Positions 38,579 to 49,795 are shown, counted from the stretch's first letter. The stretch is 64,000 bases of DNA from Rhodoferax sp. (GCF_028688795.1 NZ_JAQTXM010000003.1:62001-126000); one strand, 5' to 3'. Program-made: numbers and translations. The notes: generated by a model from the letters alone, not told the origin.

Positions 38579-39208
38579 ATGGAACTTACCACCTGGCTCA
38601 CCTTTTTCGCCGCCTCCTGGGCCATCAGCATCTCGCCGGGCCCCGGTGCCATTGCGTCCATGAGCGCGGGGCTCAACCATGGCTTCAAGTACGGCTATGT
38701 CACCATTTTTGGGCTGGTGCTGGGCATCTGGACGCAACTGCTGATTGTTGGCGCGGGCCTGGGCGCGCTGATCGCCGCATCCAACACGGCGTTCACCGTG
38801 GTCAAGTGGTTCGGTGTGGCTTATCTGGTGTGGTTGGGCATTGCGCAGTGGCGGGCACCGGCCCGGCCCATGGTAGCCGTTCAGGACTCGGGCGAGGTGG
38901 TGTCGCAACGGGCACTGATTTTGAAGGCCTGGATGATCAACGTGGTCAACCCCAAGGGCACGGTATTTTTGCTGGCGGTGGTGCCGCAGTTCATGAACTT
39001 GAACCAGCCGCTGCTGCCCCAGTACCTGATCATCGGGGCCACGCTGGCGTTCACCGACATGGTGGTGATGGCGGGCTACACCGCGCTGGCCTCACGTGTG
39101 CTGGGGGCTTTGAAAGAGCCATCGCACATCTGCGCCATGAACCGCACCTTTGGCAGCCTGTTTGTGGTTGCCGGCTCGTTACTGGCCTTTTTTAAACGCT
39201 CTGCTTAA
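38579..39208 (+). CDS. LysE-family amino-acid exporter
   Basis: A 209-residue inner-membrane exporter of the LysE/RhtB family with about six transmembrane helices. The SPGPG signature is at residues 19-23, and the second-half motif NVVNPKG is present. Export substrates of this family are amino acids, lactones or related compounds, but this one cannot be assigned. It is a distant paralogue of the fragment at 1-423. The gene stands alone behind the htpX terminator and is followed by repeat copy H. Confidence 0.9.
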   Translation: MELTTWLTFFAASWAISISPGPGAIASMSAGLNHGFKYGYVTIFGLVLGIWTQLLIVGAGLGALIAASNTAFTVVKWFGVAYLVWLGIAQWRAPARPMVAVQDSGEVVSQRALILKAWMINVVNPKGTVFLLAVVPQFMNLNQPLLPQYLIIGATLAFTDMVVMAGYTALASRVLGALKEPSHICAMNRTFGSLFVVAGSLLAFFKRSA

Positions 39209-39232
39209 ACTTAAAAGACAGCAAAAATTTAT

Positions 39233-39281
39233 GTATTTTAGGCCTCTAGCCCTTATTTAATAAGTGCAAGCAGCTATCAAA
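39233..39281 (-). repeat. Dispersed 30-nt-core repeat, copy H (the only reverse copy)
   Basis: Core 39247-39276 on the minus strand, consensus-like (TAGCTGCTTGCAC ... ATAAGGGCTA) with GAGGCC following. It lies between the converging LysE and FAD-protein genes, and its outer end is a few bases from the FAD gene stop. Confidence 0.93.
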
Positions 39282-39287
39282 AATATA

Positions 39288-41090
39288 CTAGGGAGTGACC
39301 ATCGCGCGGGCCAGCGCTTCGGCCAACTTGATGCCGTCTACGCCAGCTGAGAGAATGCCACCGGCGTAGCCAGCGCCTTCGCCACCCGGGTACAAGCCCG
39401 CGGTGTTGGTGCTTTGAAAATTGTCGCCGCGCGGCATGCGCAAGGGGCTGGAGGTGCGGGTTTCGACTCCGGTCAGCACGGCATCGGGCATGTCAAAGCC
39501 CTTGATTTTTTTACCAAACACCGGCAGTGCTTCCCGCAGGGCCGCAATGGCGTAGTGGGGCAGGGCGGTGTGCAAGCTGCCCAATTTAACCCCGGGACGG
39601 TAAGACGGCAGCACACTGCCCAAGCTGCTTGAGGGCTGGTCAGCCAAAAAATCGCCCACCAGTTGTCCGGGCGCGTCATAGCTGCTGCCGCCCAGCAGGT
39701 AGGCGTTGGATTCGAGTCGGCGCTGCAGGTTGATGCCCGCCAAGGGATGCACTGCTTGTGCATTTTTTGCTCTTAAGTTAATAGCTTCTTGCGTATACAG
39801 ATCAGCGTCTAGCGGGTCAAAAGCCTGATGAAAATCAGCGGCTTCCTGAGGGAAATCACTGGGCTCGATGCCGACCACCACGCCCGCATTGGCATTGCGT
39901 TCGTTGCGCGAATACTGGCTCATGCCGTTGGTTACCACGCGCCCGGGTTCACTGGTGGCCGCCACCACGGTGCCGCCCGGGCACATGCAAAAGCTGTACA
40001 CCGTGCGCCCGTTTCGGGCATGGTGCACCAGTTTGTAGGCCGCCGCACCGAGCACCGGGCTACCCGCGTGGCGCCCCCACAGGGCGCGGTCAATCACGCT
40101 TTGCGGGTGCTCGATGCGAAACCCCACCGAGAACGGTTTGGCCTCCATGGCCACGCCGCGCTGGTGCAGCATGGCAAAGGTGTCGCGCGCGCTGTGGCCC
40201 AGCGCCAGGACGACGTGGTCGGCGCGCAGCGCTTCGGTTTGGCCCGTGGCCTGGTTCAGCACGGTCAGGCCGCGCACCTGCCGCTGGCCGTTGACTGTTT
40301 CCACATCGACGTCAATCACGCGCTGTTCAAAACGTACTTCGCCGCCCAGCGCAATGATCTGCGCGCGCAAGGCTTCCACCACCTTGACCAGCTTGAAGGT
40401 GCCAATGTGCGGGTGCGCCTCCACCAGAATCTCGGGGGGTGCGCCGGCCTTGACAAATTCAGCCATCACTTTGCGCCCCAGGTGGCGCGGGTCCTTGATC
40501 TGGCTCCAGAGTTTGCCGTCCGAAAACGTGCCGGCACCGCCTTCGCCATACTGCACGTTGGATTCGGGCTTAAGAACGTGCTTGCGCCACAGGCCCCAAG
40601 TGTCTTTGGTGCGTTCGCGCACCGGGCGGCCGCGCTCCAGCACGATCGGTTTGAACCCCATTTGTGCCAATACCAGCGCCGCGAAGATGCCGCAGGGGCC
40701 AAAGCCGACCACCACCGGGCGCCGTGGCAGGTTGGCTGGGGCCTGGGCCACGGGCCGGTAGGCCATGTCGGGCGTGGGCTGGATGTGCGGGTTGGCTGCG
40801 TGCTGTTGCAGCAGGTGCTGCTCAAGTGCGGGGTCACTGAGCGTGAGGTCAACGATGTAGACCGCCCGTATTTCTGCCTGACGCGCATCAAAGCTGCGTT
40901 TGAAAACCTGCAAATCGCCCAGGCTGGATTCGGGCAGGCCCAGCGTCTGGGCGGCGAGTTGGCGCAAGGCCACCATGGGGTGTGCCAAGGGGGCGCGGTC
41001 GTGGTCGTTTTCAGCCGGTGCATCGGCGGCGCGGGGCGCCACCACAGGCAGCGCGGACAAGGGGATTTTGAGTTCGGAGAGTCGGATCAT
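39288..41090 (-). CDS. FAD-dependent oxidoreductase (NAD(P)/FAD-binding protein), with an in-frame repeat
   Basis: A 600-residue soluble flavoprotein. After an N-terminal domain of about 125 residues, an FAD-binding Rossmann motif (VVVGFGPCGIFAAL) and the block YGEGGAGTFSDGKL identify a conserved family of uncharacterised dehydrogenases. A late AGYAGGILSAG motif near the C-terminus completes the FAD site. The reaction is unknown. Residues about 423-440 (including DPLDADLYTQEAI) are encoded by repeat copy I on the opposite strand, in a surface linker. The ATG at 41090 gives the family start; the frame is open to 41141. Confidence 0.88.
   Translation of the reverse strand: MIRLSELKIPLSALPVVAPRAADAPAENDHDRAPLAHPMVALRQLAAQTLGLPESSLGDLQVFKRSFDARQAEIRAVYIVDLTLSDPALEQHLLQQHAANPHIQPTPDMAYRPVAQAPANLPRRPVVVGFGPCGIFAALVLAQMGFKPIVLERGRPVRERTKDTWGLWRKHVLKPESNVQYGEGGAGTFSDGKLWSQIKDPRHLGRKVMAEFVKAGAPPEILVEAHPHIGTFKLVKVVEALRAQIIALGGEVRFEQRVIDVDVETVNGQRQVRGLTVLNQATGQTEALRADHVVLALGHSARDTFAMLHQRGVAMEAKPFSVGFRIEHPQSVIDRALWGRHAGSPVLGAAAYKLVHHARNGRTVYSFCMCPGGTVVAATSEPGRVVTNGMSQYSRNERNANAGVVVGIEPSDFPQEAADFHQAFDPLDADLYTQEAINLRAKNAQAVHPLAGINLQRRLESNAYLLGGSSYDAPGQLVGDFLADQPSSSLGSVLPSYRPGVKLGSLHTALPHYAIAALREALPVFGKKIKGFDMPDAVLTGVETRTSSPLRMPRGDNFQSTNTAGLYPGGEGAGYAGGILSAGVDGIKLAEALARAMVTP
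39777..39825 (+). repeat. Dispersed repeat, copy I (diverged, inside FAD-protein gene)
   Basis: Core 39782-39811 starts TAGCTTCTTGCG and ends GTCTA, again exactly 30 nt, but with more differences than intergenic copies. It lies antisense in the coding region and keeps the frame. Confidence 0.65.
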
Positions 41091-41194
41091 GGCAGGCTCG
41101 TAGTGATCAAGCAGGCACCGATGGTAATCGCACGGGCTCACTGAACAGCCGGCTTGCCCGCTGCCAATAGCCCGGGCCCCAGTGAGCGCCGTGG

Positions 41195-43336
41195 CTAGGC
41201 AACCGGTACCGGGGAGGTCGCTGCTGCTGACTTGGTGGCGCTGTGCTGAAGCAGCATCAGGCTATGCGCCGCTACCTGAATGCCCATGCCGCCTGTGCCA
41301 TGTTGCGCACTTTGGCCACGTGCCTGGCTGGTGTCTAACAAGGCATGCCATTGGCCATGCGGCAGCACAAAAGTATCTGACCTGGCGCTAGCATTGAACA
41401 GCAGCAGCAAGGGGGTTTTCACCCGCCCGGGTTTGCCAATGAAGCAAGCCAGTGTGTGCACGTGGGGCTGGTGCCAGGCATCGCCTTGCAACATGCTGCC
41501 GTCAAAATTTCCCCAGGACACGTCGTGCAGCCCGCTGGCATCTGCAATGCCGTGGTACCACCGGTTGGCAAAGGGTTGCAGTTGGTGCCTGAGCGCAATG
41601 ACATGCTGGGTAAAGGCCAGCAGGTCAGTGTCTGCTGCTGCCCAGTTAATCCAGGTGGAGGCGTTATCCTGGCAATATGGGTTGTTGTTGCCGCTTTGCG
41701 TGTGGCCTACTTCGTCGCCCGCGCACAGCATGGGCGTGCCTTGGGCCAGCAGGGTGTTGGCCAGCAGCACACGTTGCAATCTGGCACGAAATTCCAGCAC
41801 CATGGGGTCATGGCTGGGGCCTTCTTCGCCGCAATTGAAGCTCAGGTTGTCGTTGTGGCCGTCGCGGTTGTCCTCAAGGTTGGCTTCGTTGTGACGCCGG
41901 TTGTAGCTGACCAGGTCTGCCAGGGTGAAGCCGTCATGCGACACCACATAGTTCACCGATTTGGCTGGTGCCCGCCGGCGCTCCTGGTAAAGGTCGGACG
42001 AGCCGCACAGGCGCATGGCAAAGTCGCCGCGTGTGCAGCCCAAGGGCATGCCATCACCGGCGGCGGCGCTCTGCACCCAGAAGCGTCGGGTGCAATCCCT
42101 GAACTTGTCGTTCCATTCCAGCCAGCCGCGCGGGAAGCCACCTACCTGGTAGCCCCCCGGCCCGGTGTCCCAAGGTTCGGCAATCATCTTCACGCGCGAC
42201 AACACCGGGTCTTGCGCCATGGCAGCAAAAAAAGCGGCCTGGGCGCTAAAGCCCGAGTCGGTGCGGCCCAGCACCGGCGCCAAATCGAAGCGGAAACCAT
42301 CGACATGCATGTCCTCGACCCAATATCGCAAGCTGTCCATCACCATTTGCAGCACCTTGGGCTGGCGCAGGTTCAGGGTGTTGCCACAGCCGCTGTAGTT
42401 TTCATAGTGGCTGAGGTTGTCTGGGGGCAAACGGTAGTAGCTGGCGTTGTCGAGTCCGCGAAAGCTGATGGTGGGGCCGGTCTCATCGGCCTCTGCGGTG
42501 TGGTTGTAGACCACATCCAGAATTACCTCAAGCTTGGCAGCGTGCAGGGCGCGCACCATGTCACGGAATTCGTCTCGCACCGAGCGACTGTCTGCGTTGC
42601 TGGCAAGGTTTGGGTTGACACAAAAGAAGCCAATGGTGTTGTAGCCCCAGTAGTTGGAGAGCCCAAGGCTGACAAGGCGCTCTTCGCTGATGGCGTAATG
42701 CACCGGCAGCAGGCTGACCGCCGTGACGCCCAATTGCTTTAAATACGCGATGGACGCCGGATGCGCCAGACCCGCGTAGCTACCGCGCAACTTGGGCGGC
42801 AGTTGCAGGTTGAGTTTCGAGAAGCCTTTGACATGGCATTCATACAGCACGGTGTCGGTCAGGGTGATGTCTGGCGGGGCGTCATCATGCCAATTGAAGT
42901 GGTCGTTTGTGACGCGCGCCTTGAGTGCCAGCCGGGCGTTGTCATGGGTGTCCATGTGCAAGGGGTAACGACGGCTGGGCGTGAAGTGCACATCGCTCCA
43001 GGTGAAGTTGCCCACGATTTCACGGGCATAGGGGTCAAGCAGCAGCTTGCTGGCATCAAAGCGGTGACCCCGGTCGGGTCGCCAGGGACCATGCGCGCGC
43101 AGGCCATAGACCAGACCCGGTTGGGCACCCGGCAGGTAACCGTGCCAGACATCAACGGTGTGGCACGGGAGCTTCATGCGGATCAATTCCTGGGTGCCTT
43201 CGGCATCGAACAGGCACAGCTCCACGTCTTGGGCGTTGGCCGAAAACACGGCAAAGTTCACCCCGTGCCCATCAAAATGGGCGCCCATAGGCCAGGGGTG
43301 GCCCGCTTGCAGGCTGGTGGCAATCAGGCGTTCCAT
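41195..43336 (-). CDS. glgX: Glycogen debranching enzyme GlgX
   Basis: A 713-residue GH13 isoamylase-type enzyme that cuts alpha-1,6 branches left after phosphorylase action. It has an N-terminal CBM48 domain (about 10-110), a catalytic barrel and a C-terminal beta domain. Nucleophile D351 is in GFRFDLA, acid E387 is in IAEPWD, and the third acid follows in VVSHDGF. All are intact. Its ATG overlaps the glgB stop by 13 bp, so glgB and glgX are translationally coupled. The longer open frame to 43549 belongs to the glgB overlap. Confidence 0.94.
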   Translation of the reverse strand: MERLIATSLQAGHPWPMGAHFDGHGVNFAVFSANAQDVELCLFDAEGTQELIRMKLPCHTVDVWHGYLPGAQPGLVYGLRAHGPWRPDRGHRFDASKLLLDPYAREIVGNFTWSDVHFTPSRRYPLHMDTHDNARLALKARVTNDHFNWHDDAPPDITLTDTVLYECHVKGFSKLNLQLPPKLRGSYAGLAHPASIAYLKQLGVTAVSLLPVHYAISEERLVSLGLSNYWGYNTIGFFCVNPNLASNADSRSVRDEFRDMVRALHAAKLEVILDVVYNHTAEADETGPTISFRGLDNASYYRLPPDNLSHYENYSGCGNTLNLRQPKVLQMVMDSLRYWVEDMHVDGFRFDLAPVLGRTDSGFSAQAAFFAAMAQDPVLSRVKMIAEPWDTGPGGYQVGGFPRGWLEWNDKFRDCTRRFWVQSAAAGDGMPLGCTRGDFAMRLCGSSDLYQERRRAPAKSVNYVVSHDGFTLADLVSYNRRHNEANLEDNRDGHNDNLSFNCGEEGPSHDPMVLEFRARLQRVLLANTLLAQGTPMLCAGDEVGHTQSGNNNPYCQDNASTWINWAAADTDLLAFTQHVIALRHQLQPFANRWYHGIADASGLHDVSWGNFDGSMLQGDAWHQPHVHTLACFIGKPGRVKTPLLLLFNASARSDTFVLPHGQWHALLDTSQARGQSAQHGTGGMGIQVAAHSLMLLQHSATKSAAATSPVPVA

Positions 43337-45504
43337 GTGAAAAACACCGTGGCCAGGGGAGGGAGTGTCAGCACTACCGAGCAGGGCTTGCCATGCCAGG
43401 GGGTGTCTTCGGTGAGGGCTGTCCCAAAGGGTGTGCCGACGTTGCTGCCGCCGTAATGGCTTGAGTCGGTGTTGAGCACCTCTTGGTAGCGGCCTGCCTT
43501 GGGCACCCCCAGGCGATAACCTTGTTGCACTTGCGGCGTGAAGTTGCACACCACCACCGTGAAGCTGTTGGCATCCAGGCCGTGGCGCGCAAAGGCCAGC
43601 ACGGAACGGGTGGCGTCGTCATGCTCAATCCACTCAAAACCCTCAGGCACAAAGTCTTGGGCATACAGGGCCGGGGTGGCGCGGTACAGCGCATTGAGGT
43701 CGCGCACCAGGCGCTGCACGCCCGCGTGGGCAGGGTTGTCCAGCAGATACCAATCCAGGCTTCGGTCGTGGTCCCACTCGCGCTCCTGGGCAAATTCACA
43801 ACCCATGAACAGCAGCTTTTTGCCCGGATGGCCGAACATGTAGCCCAAATAAGCGCGGACATTGGCCAGTTGTTGCCAGCGGTCGCCCGGCATTTTGGTC
43901 AGCAGCGAGCCTTTGCCGTGCACCACCTCGTCATGTGAAATGGGCAGTACAAAATTTTCATTGAAGGCATACACCAAGCCGAAGGTCATCTCGCCCTGGT
44001 GGTACTTGCGGTAAAGCGGGTCACGCGCCATGTAGCTCAGGGTGTCGTGCATCCAGCCCATGTTCCACTTGTAATGAAAACCCAGGCCGCCGGCATAGGT
44101 GGGGCGCGACACTGCCGGGTAGGCGGTGGACTCTTCAGCCAGTGTGATGGCTTGCGGGCACTCCACACCGACCACCTCGTTGACGCGTTTCAAAAAGGCG
44201 ATGGCCTCCAGGTTTTCGCGCCCGCCAAACACATTGGGAATCCACTCGCCAGCTTTGCGGCTGTAGTCGCGGTACAGCATGGATGCGACCGCATCCACAC
44301 GCAGGCCATCGACGCCGAAACGCTCCAGCCAATACAGCGCGTTGCCCACCAGAAAGTTGCTGACTTCTGTGCGGCCCAAGTTGTAGATCAGGGTGTTCCA
44401 GTCGTTGTGGAAGCCTTCACGGGGGTCGGCGTATTCGTACAGATGGGTGCCATCAAAATTGGCCAGCCCGTGGGCATCACTTGGAAAATGCGCGGGCACC
44501 CAATCCAGAATCAGGCCAAGGCCCGCCGCGTGGCAGCGTTGCACCAAGCGGCCAAAACCGGCTGCTTCGCCAAAGCGGGAGGTGGGTGCGTACATGCCAA
44601 TCGGCTGGTAGCCCCAGGAGCCGTCAAACGGGTGTTCGCTGATCGGCATGAGCTCCAGGTGGGTGAAGCCCATGTCTTGCGCGTAGGGAATGAGCGTGTC
44701 TGCCAGCTCGTCCCAGGAGAGCCAGCGGTTGCCGTCCTCGTTCATGCGCCGCCACGAGCCCAGATGCACCTCGTAGATGCTCACCGGTGCGTCCAGCGCG
44801 TTGGCAGCTTGGCGCTGGTTTGAAGGGGCTAATTTTTCAGGCAATTGGCCGACTTGGCTGGCAGTGGCCGGGCGCAGCTCGGCCTGCAACGCGTAGGGGT
44901 CGGCACGGGCGGGTAGCACCTCGCCGCTTTGTGTGCGAATCTCATATTTGTAGAGCGCACCCTGTTGCACGCCAGGTAAAAACAGCTCCCACACACCACA
45001 TTCGCGGCGCAGTCGCATCGGGTGGCAGCGACCGTCCCAATGGTTAAAGTCGCCCACCACACTGACCCGGCTGGCGTTCGGCGCCCACACGGCAAAGCGC
45101 GTGCCGGTGACGCCTTGCATGGTGCTGGGGTGTGCGCCCAGCACTTCAAAGGGTCGCAAATGTGTGCCTTCGCCCAGCAACCAGACATCGATTTCACCCA
45201 GTACCGTCGGGAATCGGTAGGGGTCTTCAATGACGCTGCCAAGGCCGCTGGCCCACTGCACCTGCAGGCGGTAGGCATCACCGACCGCCATTGGCACGGC
45301 GCCTTCAAAGAAGTCCGTGCCTGGCTGCTGCGCCAAGCTGGCAAGCACGGTGCCTTGCGCCGAGATCACGTCAACCCGAACGGCAGTCGGCAAAAAGCAC
45401 CGCACGCTGCAAGGCTTGGACCCTTGCTGGTGCGGCCCCAGCACCGCAAACGGGTCGCCGTGGCGGGCGTTGCAGATCAGTTCGATGTCATTCGGGTTCA
45501 GCAT
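43324..45504 (-). CDS. glgB: 1,4-alpha-glucan branching enzyme
   Basis: A 726-residue GH13 enzyme that creates alpha-1,6 branches in glycogen. An N1 domain (about 1-105) and CBM48 domain (about 110-220) precede the catalytic barrel. Nucleophile D404 is in GLRVDAVAS, acid/base E457 is in LAEES, and the last acid is in [10 protein letters not shown], all intact. It lies 37 bp after glgP on the same strand and overlaps glgX. Order on this strand is glgP-glgB-glgX, the degradation and branching half of the pathway. Confidence 0.96.
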   Translation of the reverse strand: MLNPNDIELICNARHGDPFAVLGPHQQGSKPCSVRCFLPTAVRVDVISAQGTVLASLAQQPGTDFFEGAVPMAVGDAYRLQVQWASGLGSVIEDPYRFPTVLGEIDVWLLGEGTHLRPFEVLGAHPSTMQGVTGTRFAVWAPNASRVSVVGDFNHWDGRCHPMRLRRECGVWELFLPGVQQGALYKYEIRTQSGEVLPARADPYALQAELRPATASQVGQLPEKLAPSNQRQAANALDAPVSIYEVHLGSWRRMNEDGNRWLSWDELADTLIPYAQDMGFTHLELMPISEHPFDGSWGYQPIGMYAPTSRFGEAAGFGRLVQRCHAAGLGLILDWVPAHFPSDAHGLANFDGTHLYEYADPREGFHNDWNTLIYNLGRTEVSNFLVGNALYWLERFGVDGLRVDAVASMLYRDYSRKAGEWIPNVFGGRENLEAIAFLKRVNEVVGVECPQAITLAEESTAYPAVSRPTYAGGLGFHYKWNMGWMHDTLSYMARDPLYRKYHQGEMTFGLVYAFNENFVLPISHDEVVHGKGSLLTKMPGDRWQQLANVRAYLGYMFGHPGKKLLFMGCEFAQEREWDHDRSLDWYLLDNPAHAGVQRLVRDLNALYRATPALYAQDFVPEGFEWIEHDDATRSVLAFARHGLDANSFTVVVCNFTPQVQQGYRLGVPKAGRYQEVLNTDSSHYGGSNVGTPFGTALTEDTPWHGKPCSVVLTLPPLATVFFTWNA

Positions 45505-45541
45505 GGCGACCTTTTAAGTTGAGGACGGTGTGTGCAAGTGG

Positions 45542-47974
45542 TCAGTCGCTTAACTTGGCGACATGCCAGATGTCGCTGGCGTATTGGGCAATGGTGCGGT
45601 CTGATGAAAACACCCCCATGCCCGCCACATTGCGAATGGCGCGCTGGCACCATTGCTCGGGCTGGCGGTAAAGCGCGTCCACCTGCGTCTGGGTGTCGAC
45701 GTAAGAGGCGTAGTCGGCCAGCAGCATGTAGTGGTCGCCGCCCCACACCAGAGAATTGATCAAGGCGCTGTAGCGGCTGGGTTCATCCGGTGAAAACTGA
45801 CCGCCAGCAATGGCATCGAGCACTGCTTTGAGGGCTGGGTTGCTGTCGTAGTAGTTCAAGGGGTGGTAGCCCGCCACCCTGAGGTCACGCACCTCAGGGG
45901 TTTTTAGGCCAAAGATGAAGATGTTTTCGTCACCCACGTTTTGCCGAATCTCGATGTTGGCCCCGTCGTCGGTGCCGATGGTGAGCGCGCCGTTGAGCGC
46001 CAGCTTCATGTTGCCGGTGCCGGAGGCTTCGGTGCCCGCGGTGGAGATTTGCTCTGACAAGTCTGCCCCGGGCATGATGATTTCAGCCACCGAGACGCCG
46101 TAGTTGGGGATGAACACCAGCTTGAGTTTGTCACCGACACGGGGGTCGTTGTTGATGGTCAGTCCAACATCGTGAATCAGGCGAATGATTGATTTGGCCG
46201 ACTGGTAGCTGGAAGCAGCCTTGCCCGCAAAAATCACCGTACGTGGCACCCAGGGCGCATCGGGGTTGGCCAGAATGGCCTGGTAGCGGCCCACCACATG
46301 CAGCACATTGAGCAGTTGGCGCTTGTACTCATGAATGCGTTTGACCTGAACGTCAAACAGGCTGTCGGGGCTGACGGTGATGCCAGTGGTTTTTTCAATC
46401 AAGTGGGCCAGGCGCACTTTGTTGGCGCGCTTGATCGCCATGAATTTGTTTGCAAACTCATGGTTCTCCAGCTGAGCTTCCAGCCGTTTTAATTGGTCCA
46501 GGTCAGTTCGCCACATGGTTCCCAAGGTGTCATCAAGCAGCTTGGACAGCCCTGGATTGGCCTGTGCCAGCCAGCGCCGTGGCGTCACGCCGTTGGTCAT
46601 GTTGGTGAAGCGCTTGGGCCAGAGTGATGCAAAGTCGGCAAAGATGGTGTGCACCAACAGCTCGGAGTGCAAGGCTGACACACCGTTGACCTGGTGGCTA
46701 CCCACCACCGAGAGGTGAGCCATGCGCACGCGACGCTCGCCGTTTTCGTCAATCAAGGACAGGCGTTTCAAAAACTCATGGTCTGCGGGGCGAAAGCGCG
46801 CGGCCAGGTCCAGAAACTCTTTGTTGATGCGAAAAATGATTTCCATGTGGCGCGGCAACACCTGCTGCATCAGCGACACCGGCCACGTTTCCAGCGCTTC
46901 GGGCATCAGGGTGTGGTTGGTGTACGAGAAGGTTTTGCCGCACAGCACCCAGGCATGATCCCAATTGAAACCGTGCTCGTCACACAAAATACGCATCAAC
47001 TCGGCCACGCCAATGGCCGGGTGCGTGTCGTTGAGGTGAATCGCCACGTGCTCAGCCAGGTTGTCCAGCGAGGGGTGTTCGTCGAGGTGGCGCTTGATCA
47101 AATCCTGCATGGAGGCTGCCACAAAGAAATACTCTTGCTTGAGGCGCAGCTCACGGCCCGCGGGCGTGCTGTCGTTGGGGTACAGGACCCAGGAGATGTT
47201 CTCAAACTCGTTTTTGGTGCTGGCCGCCCGTGCGTAGTCGCCGGTGTTGAATGCACCCAGGTCAAAGTGCTCGGGCGCCACTGCCTTCCACAGGCGCAGG
47301 GTGCTCACTTTGTCGGTGCCGTGGCCGGGCACCACCATGTCATAGGCTTTGGCGGCCACTTCAGCGCAGTGCTGCCAGACTGCCACGTCATTTTTGTGCG
47401 TCACCCAGCCGCCAAAACGCACCGGGTAGGTGATGTCAGCGCGTGGAAACTCCCAGGGTGTGCCGTCTTGCAGCCATGAATCGGGGTATTCCACCTGGCT
47501 ACCGCTTTGAATTTCCTGGGCAAACATGCCGTATTCGTAACGGATGCCGTAACCAAACGAAGGCAAACCCAGCGTGGCCATGGAGTCCAGAAAACACGCC
47601 GCCAGCCGACCCAAGCCGCCGTTGCCCAACGCAGCATCACGCTCCAGGCTGGCAATGTCTTCAAGGGCTTGGGCGTGTTGTGCCAAACCTGTGGCAGCGC
47701 CGTCGGTCAGGTTCAAGGCCGCCAGCGCGTTGGACAGGCTGCGGCCCATCAAGAATTCCATCGACAAATACACCACCCGGCGGGCCTTTTGCTGGCGCTC
47801 CTGCGCCTGCGTGTCCACCCAGCGCTTGGACAGCTGGGCGCGGGCTACCTGCGCGGTGGCCTGCATCAGGTCGCAGGGTGTGGCGCGCTCTGGCGCCACG
47901 CCAACGGTGTGAAGTAGGTGGGCGTTGATTTGTTCAGGAAGCGGGAAGGCAATGGGGGTGGCGGAAACGTTCAA
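45542..47974 (-). CDS. glgP: Glycogen/alpha-glucan phosphorylase
   Basis: An 810-residue GT35 enzyme that releases glucose-1-phosphate from glycogen chains with phosphate. The PLP-binding Lys 657 is in EASGTGNMKLAL, and the family's GNGGLGRLAACF block is near the N-terminus. Both are intact. No ATG opens the frame. A TTG at 47974 with AAGGA six bases upstream gives a normal-length protein and is preferred; a TTG at 48028 is possible. It is the first gene of glgP-glgB-glgX, divergent from the riboswitch-controlled ahcY operon. Its product feeds Pgm, encoded in the other glycogen operon. Confidence 0.93.
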   Translation of the reverse strand: MNVSATPIAFPLPEQINAHLLHTVGVAPERATPCDLMQATAQVARAQLSKRWVDTQAQERQQKARRVVYLSMEFLMGRSLSNALAALNLTDGAATGLAQHAQALEDIASLERDAALGNGGLGRLAACFLDSMATLGLPSFGYGIRYEYGMFAQEIQSGSQVEYPDSWLQDGTPWEFPRADITYPVRFGGWVTHKNDVAVWQHCAEVAAKAYDMVVPGHGTDKVSTLRLWKAVAPEHFDLGAFNTGDYARAASTKNEFENISWVLYPNDSTPAGRELRLKQEYFFVAASMQDLIKRHLDEHPSLDNLAEHVAIHLNDTHPAIGVAELMRILCDEHGFNWDHAWVLCGKTFSYTNHTLMPEALETWPVSLMQQVLPRHMEIIFRINKEFLDLAARFRPADHEFLKRLSLIDENGERRVRMAHLSVVGSHQVNGVSALHSELLVHTIFADFASLWPKRFTNMTNGVTPRRWLAQANPGLSKLLDDTLGTMWRTDLDQLKRLEAQLENHEFANKFMAIKRANKVRLAHLIEKTTGITVSPDSLFDVQVKRIHEYKRQLLNVLHVVGRYQAILANPDAPWVPRTVIFAGKAASSYQSAKSIIRLIHDVGLTINNDPRVGDKLKLVFIPNYGVSVAEIIMPGADLSEQISTAGTEASGTGNMKLALNGALTIGTDDGANIEIRQNVGDENIFIFGLKTPEVRDLRVAGYHPLNYYDSNPALKAVLDAIAGGQFSPDEPSRYSALINSLVWGGDHYMLLADYASYVDTQTQVDALYRQPEQWCQRAIRNVAGMGVFSSDRTIAQYASDIWHVAKLSD

Positions 47975-48064
47975 TTGGGTTCCTTCGGTCGGAGGCAAAT
48001 GGGAGTTAACCCCTATTTTGCACGTCAATGTAAGCCTACTTTACTGCGCGGTTACCGCGATGGG

Positions 48065-48092
48065 TTGCCGGTTTTTTGCGCGTCCCTATAAT
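48065..48092 (+). promoter_or_regulatory. Promoter of the ahcY operon
   Basis: TATAAT at 48087-48092 is a perfect -10 box. TTGCCG at 48065-48070 is an acceptable -35 box with a 16-bp spacer. The predicted transcript starts just before the SAH riboswitch. Confidence 0.75.
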
Positions 48093-48100
48093 CGCGGCCA

Positions 48101-48206
48101 TTCCGAGGAGCGTTGCAGCTCACGCCAGGGTTTAAAAACCAGGCGCTGAGTGAGGCTCGGAACCCGCTGCGACACCTTGTCCAGCGTTTCACAACGGCGC
48201 TCACCC
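48101..48206 (+). ncRNA. S-adenosylhomocysteine (SAH) riboswitch
   Basis: The conserved strands of the SAH riboswitch are present in order: CCGAGGAGCGTTGC (48103-48116), AGGCTCGG (48153-48160, pairing with CCGAG) and ACGGCGCTCACC (48193-48204), which pairs back to form the pseudoknot and P4. It lies 70 bp upstream of ahcY. The aptamer is followed by CTCACC/GGTGAG pairing (48200-48223) that may form the switching element. SAH binding turns on genes that remove SAH, which fits ahcY exactly. Confidence 0.93.
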
Positions 48207-48275
48207 ACAGCAGGTGAGGTGAGATTTTTCCGCCTTGCGTGCCGTGGTTGTCACCTTAACCTTCTGGAGTGAACC

Positions 48276-49754
48276 ATGAGCGCTGCATCCAAAACCGCAA
48301 AAACTGTCAAAACGGCAAAAATCGATCAAACCACTGATTTCTTGATTGCCGACATCGCCCTGGCCGCCTGGGGCCGCAAAGAACTTAACATTGCCGAGAC
48401 CGAAATGCCCGGCCTGATGGCCATCCGCGAAGAATTTGCCAGCGACCAGCCACTCAAAGGCGCGCGCATCACTGGTAGCCTACACATGACCATTCAAACG
48501 GCTGTGCTGGTGGAAACCCTGCAAGCCCTGGGCGCGCAAGTGCGGTGGGCGTCGTGCAATATCTACTCGACGCAAGACCACGCGGCCGCTGCACTGGCGG
48601 CCACAGGCACGCCGGTGTTTGCCTACAAAGGCGAAACCCTGACCGATTACTGGGACTACACCCACCGCATTTTTGAATTTGGTGGCAAAAAAGGCACGGC
48701 TCTTGAGGGCCCCAACATGATTTTGGACGATGGCGGTGACGCCACGTTGTTGATGCACCTGGGCACCAAGGCCGAGAAAAATGCCAAGCTGCTCGACAAC
48801 CCCGGCAGCGAAGAAGAAACCTGTTTGTTTGCCGCCATCAAGGCCAAGCTGGCCCTTGACCCCACCTGGTACAGCCGCCGCATCAAGCACATCATTGGTG
48901 TCACCGAAGAAACCACCACGGGCGTGCTGCGTCTGAACGAAATGTCGGCCAAGGGCGAGCTGCTGTTGCGCGCCATCAATGTCAACGACTCCGTCACCAA
49001 GAGCAAGTTTGACAACCTGTACGGCTGCCGTGAATCTTTGGTGGATGGCATCAAGCGCGCCACCGACGTGATGATCGCCGGCAAGGTGGCCGTGGTGGCG
49101 GGCTACGGCGACGTGGGCAAGGGCTGCGCCCAAGCCTTGCGGGCGCTTTCCGCCCAGGTCTGGGTGACCGAGGTTGACCCGATCAACGCACTGCAAGCGG
49201 CCATGGAAGGCTTCAAAGTGGTCACCATGGAATACGCGGCCGACAAGTGTGACATTTTTGTCTCTGCCACGGGCAACCTCAATGTGATCACCTACAAACA
49301 CATGGCGGCCATGAAAGACCAGGCCATTGTTTGCAACATTGGGCACTTTGACAATGAAATCGACGTGGCGTCGCTGTCCAAGTGCAAGTGGGAAGAGATC
49401 AAGCCGCAAGTGGACCACGTGATCTTCCCGGCCAAGGGCAAAACGCCAGCCAAACGCATCATTTTGTTGGCCAAGGGTCGCCTGGTGAATCTGGGTTGTG
49501 GCACCGGCCACCCCAGCTTTGTCATGAGCGCCAGCTTTGCCAACCAGACCATTGCGCAGATTGAGCTGTTCACCAAGCCCAAGGAGTACAAAGTTGGCCA
49601 GGTCTACGTGTTGCCCAAACACCTGGACGAAAAAGTGGCGCGTCTGCACCTGAAAAAAGTTGGTGCGCAATTGTCCGAACTGACCGATGAGCAAGCCGCC
49701 TACATTGGTGTGAGCAAGAACGGCCCGTATAAGGCTGACTCTTACCGCTATTGA
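48276..49754 (+). CDS. ahcY: Adenosylhomocysteinase
   Basis: A 492-residue NAD-dependent enzyme that splits S-adenosylhomocysteine to homocysteine and adenosine, removing the product inhibitor of all SAM methylases. The NAD loop is GYGDVGKG from G276. Substrate-binding blocks SLHMTIQTA and [13 protein letters not shown] are intact, as is the C-terminal KADSYRY that closes the neighbour's site. It includes the roughly 40-residue insert ([14 protein letters not shown] region) usual in proteobacterial enzymes. The ATG at 48276 has CTGGAG upstream. It is first in the ahcY-tlyA-metF operon under the SAH riboswitch. Confidence 0.97.
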   Translation: MSAASKTAKTVKTAKIDQTTDFLIADIALAAWGRKELNIAETEMPGLMAIREEFASDQPLKGARITGSLHMTIQTAVLVETLQALGAQVRWASCNIYSTQDHAAAALAATGTPVFAYKGETLTDYWDYTHRIFEFGGKKGTALEGPNMILDDGGDATLLMHLGTKAEKNAKLLDNPGSEEETCLFAAIKAKLALDPTWYSRRIKHIIGVTEETTTGVLRLNEMSAKGELLLRAINVNDSVTKSKFDNLYGCRESLVDGIKRATDVMIAGKVAVVAGYGDVGKGCAQALRALSAQVWVTEVDPINALQAAMEGFKVVTMEYAADKCDIFVSATGNLNVITYKHMAAMKDQAIVCNIGHFDNEIDVASLSKCKWEEIKPQVDHVIFPAKGKTPAKRIILLAKGRLVNLGCGTGHPSFVMSASFANQTIAQIELFTKPKEYKVGQVYVLPKHLDEKVARLHLKKVGAQLSELTDEQAAYIGVSKNGPYKADSYRY

Positions 49755-49774
49755 GACGCGCCAGCTGATTTGTC

Positions 49775-49795
49775 ATTGCGGGCCTGGCCCGCAAT
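49775..49795. repeat. Hairpin between ahcY and tlyA
   Basis: ATTGCGGGCC-T-GGCCCGCAAT, a perfect 10-bp palindrome with a 1-nt centre, 21 bp past the ahcY stop. No clear T run. It may lower expression of tlyA and metF relative to ahcY, or stabilise the ahcY mRNA end. Confidence 0.7.
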
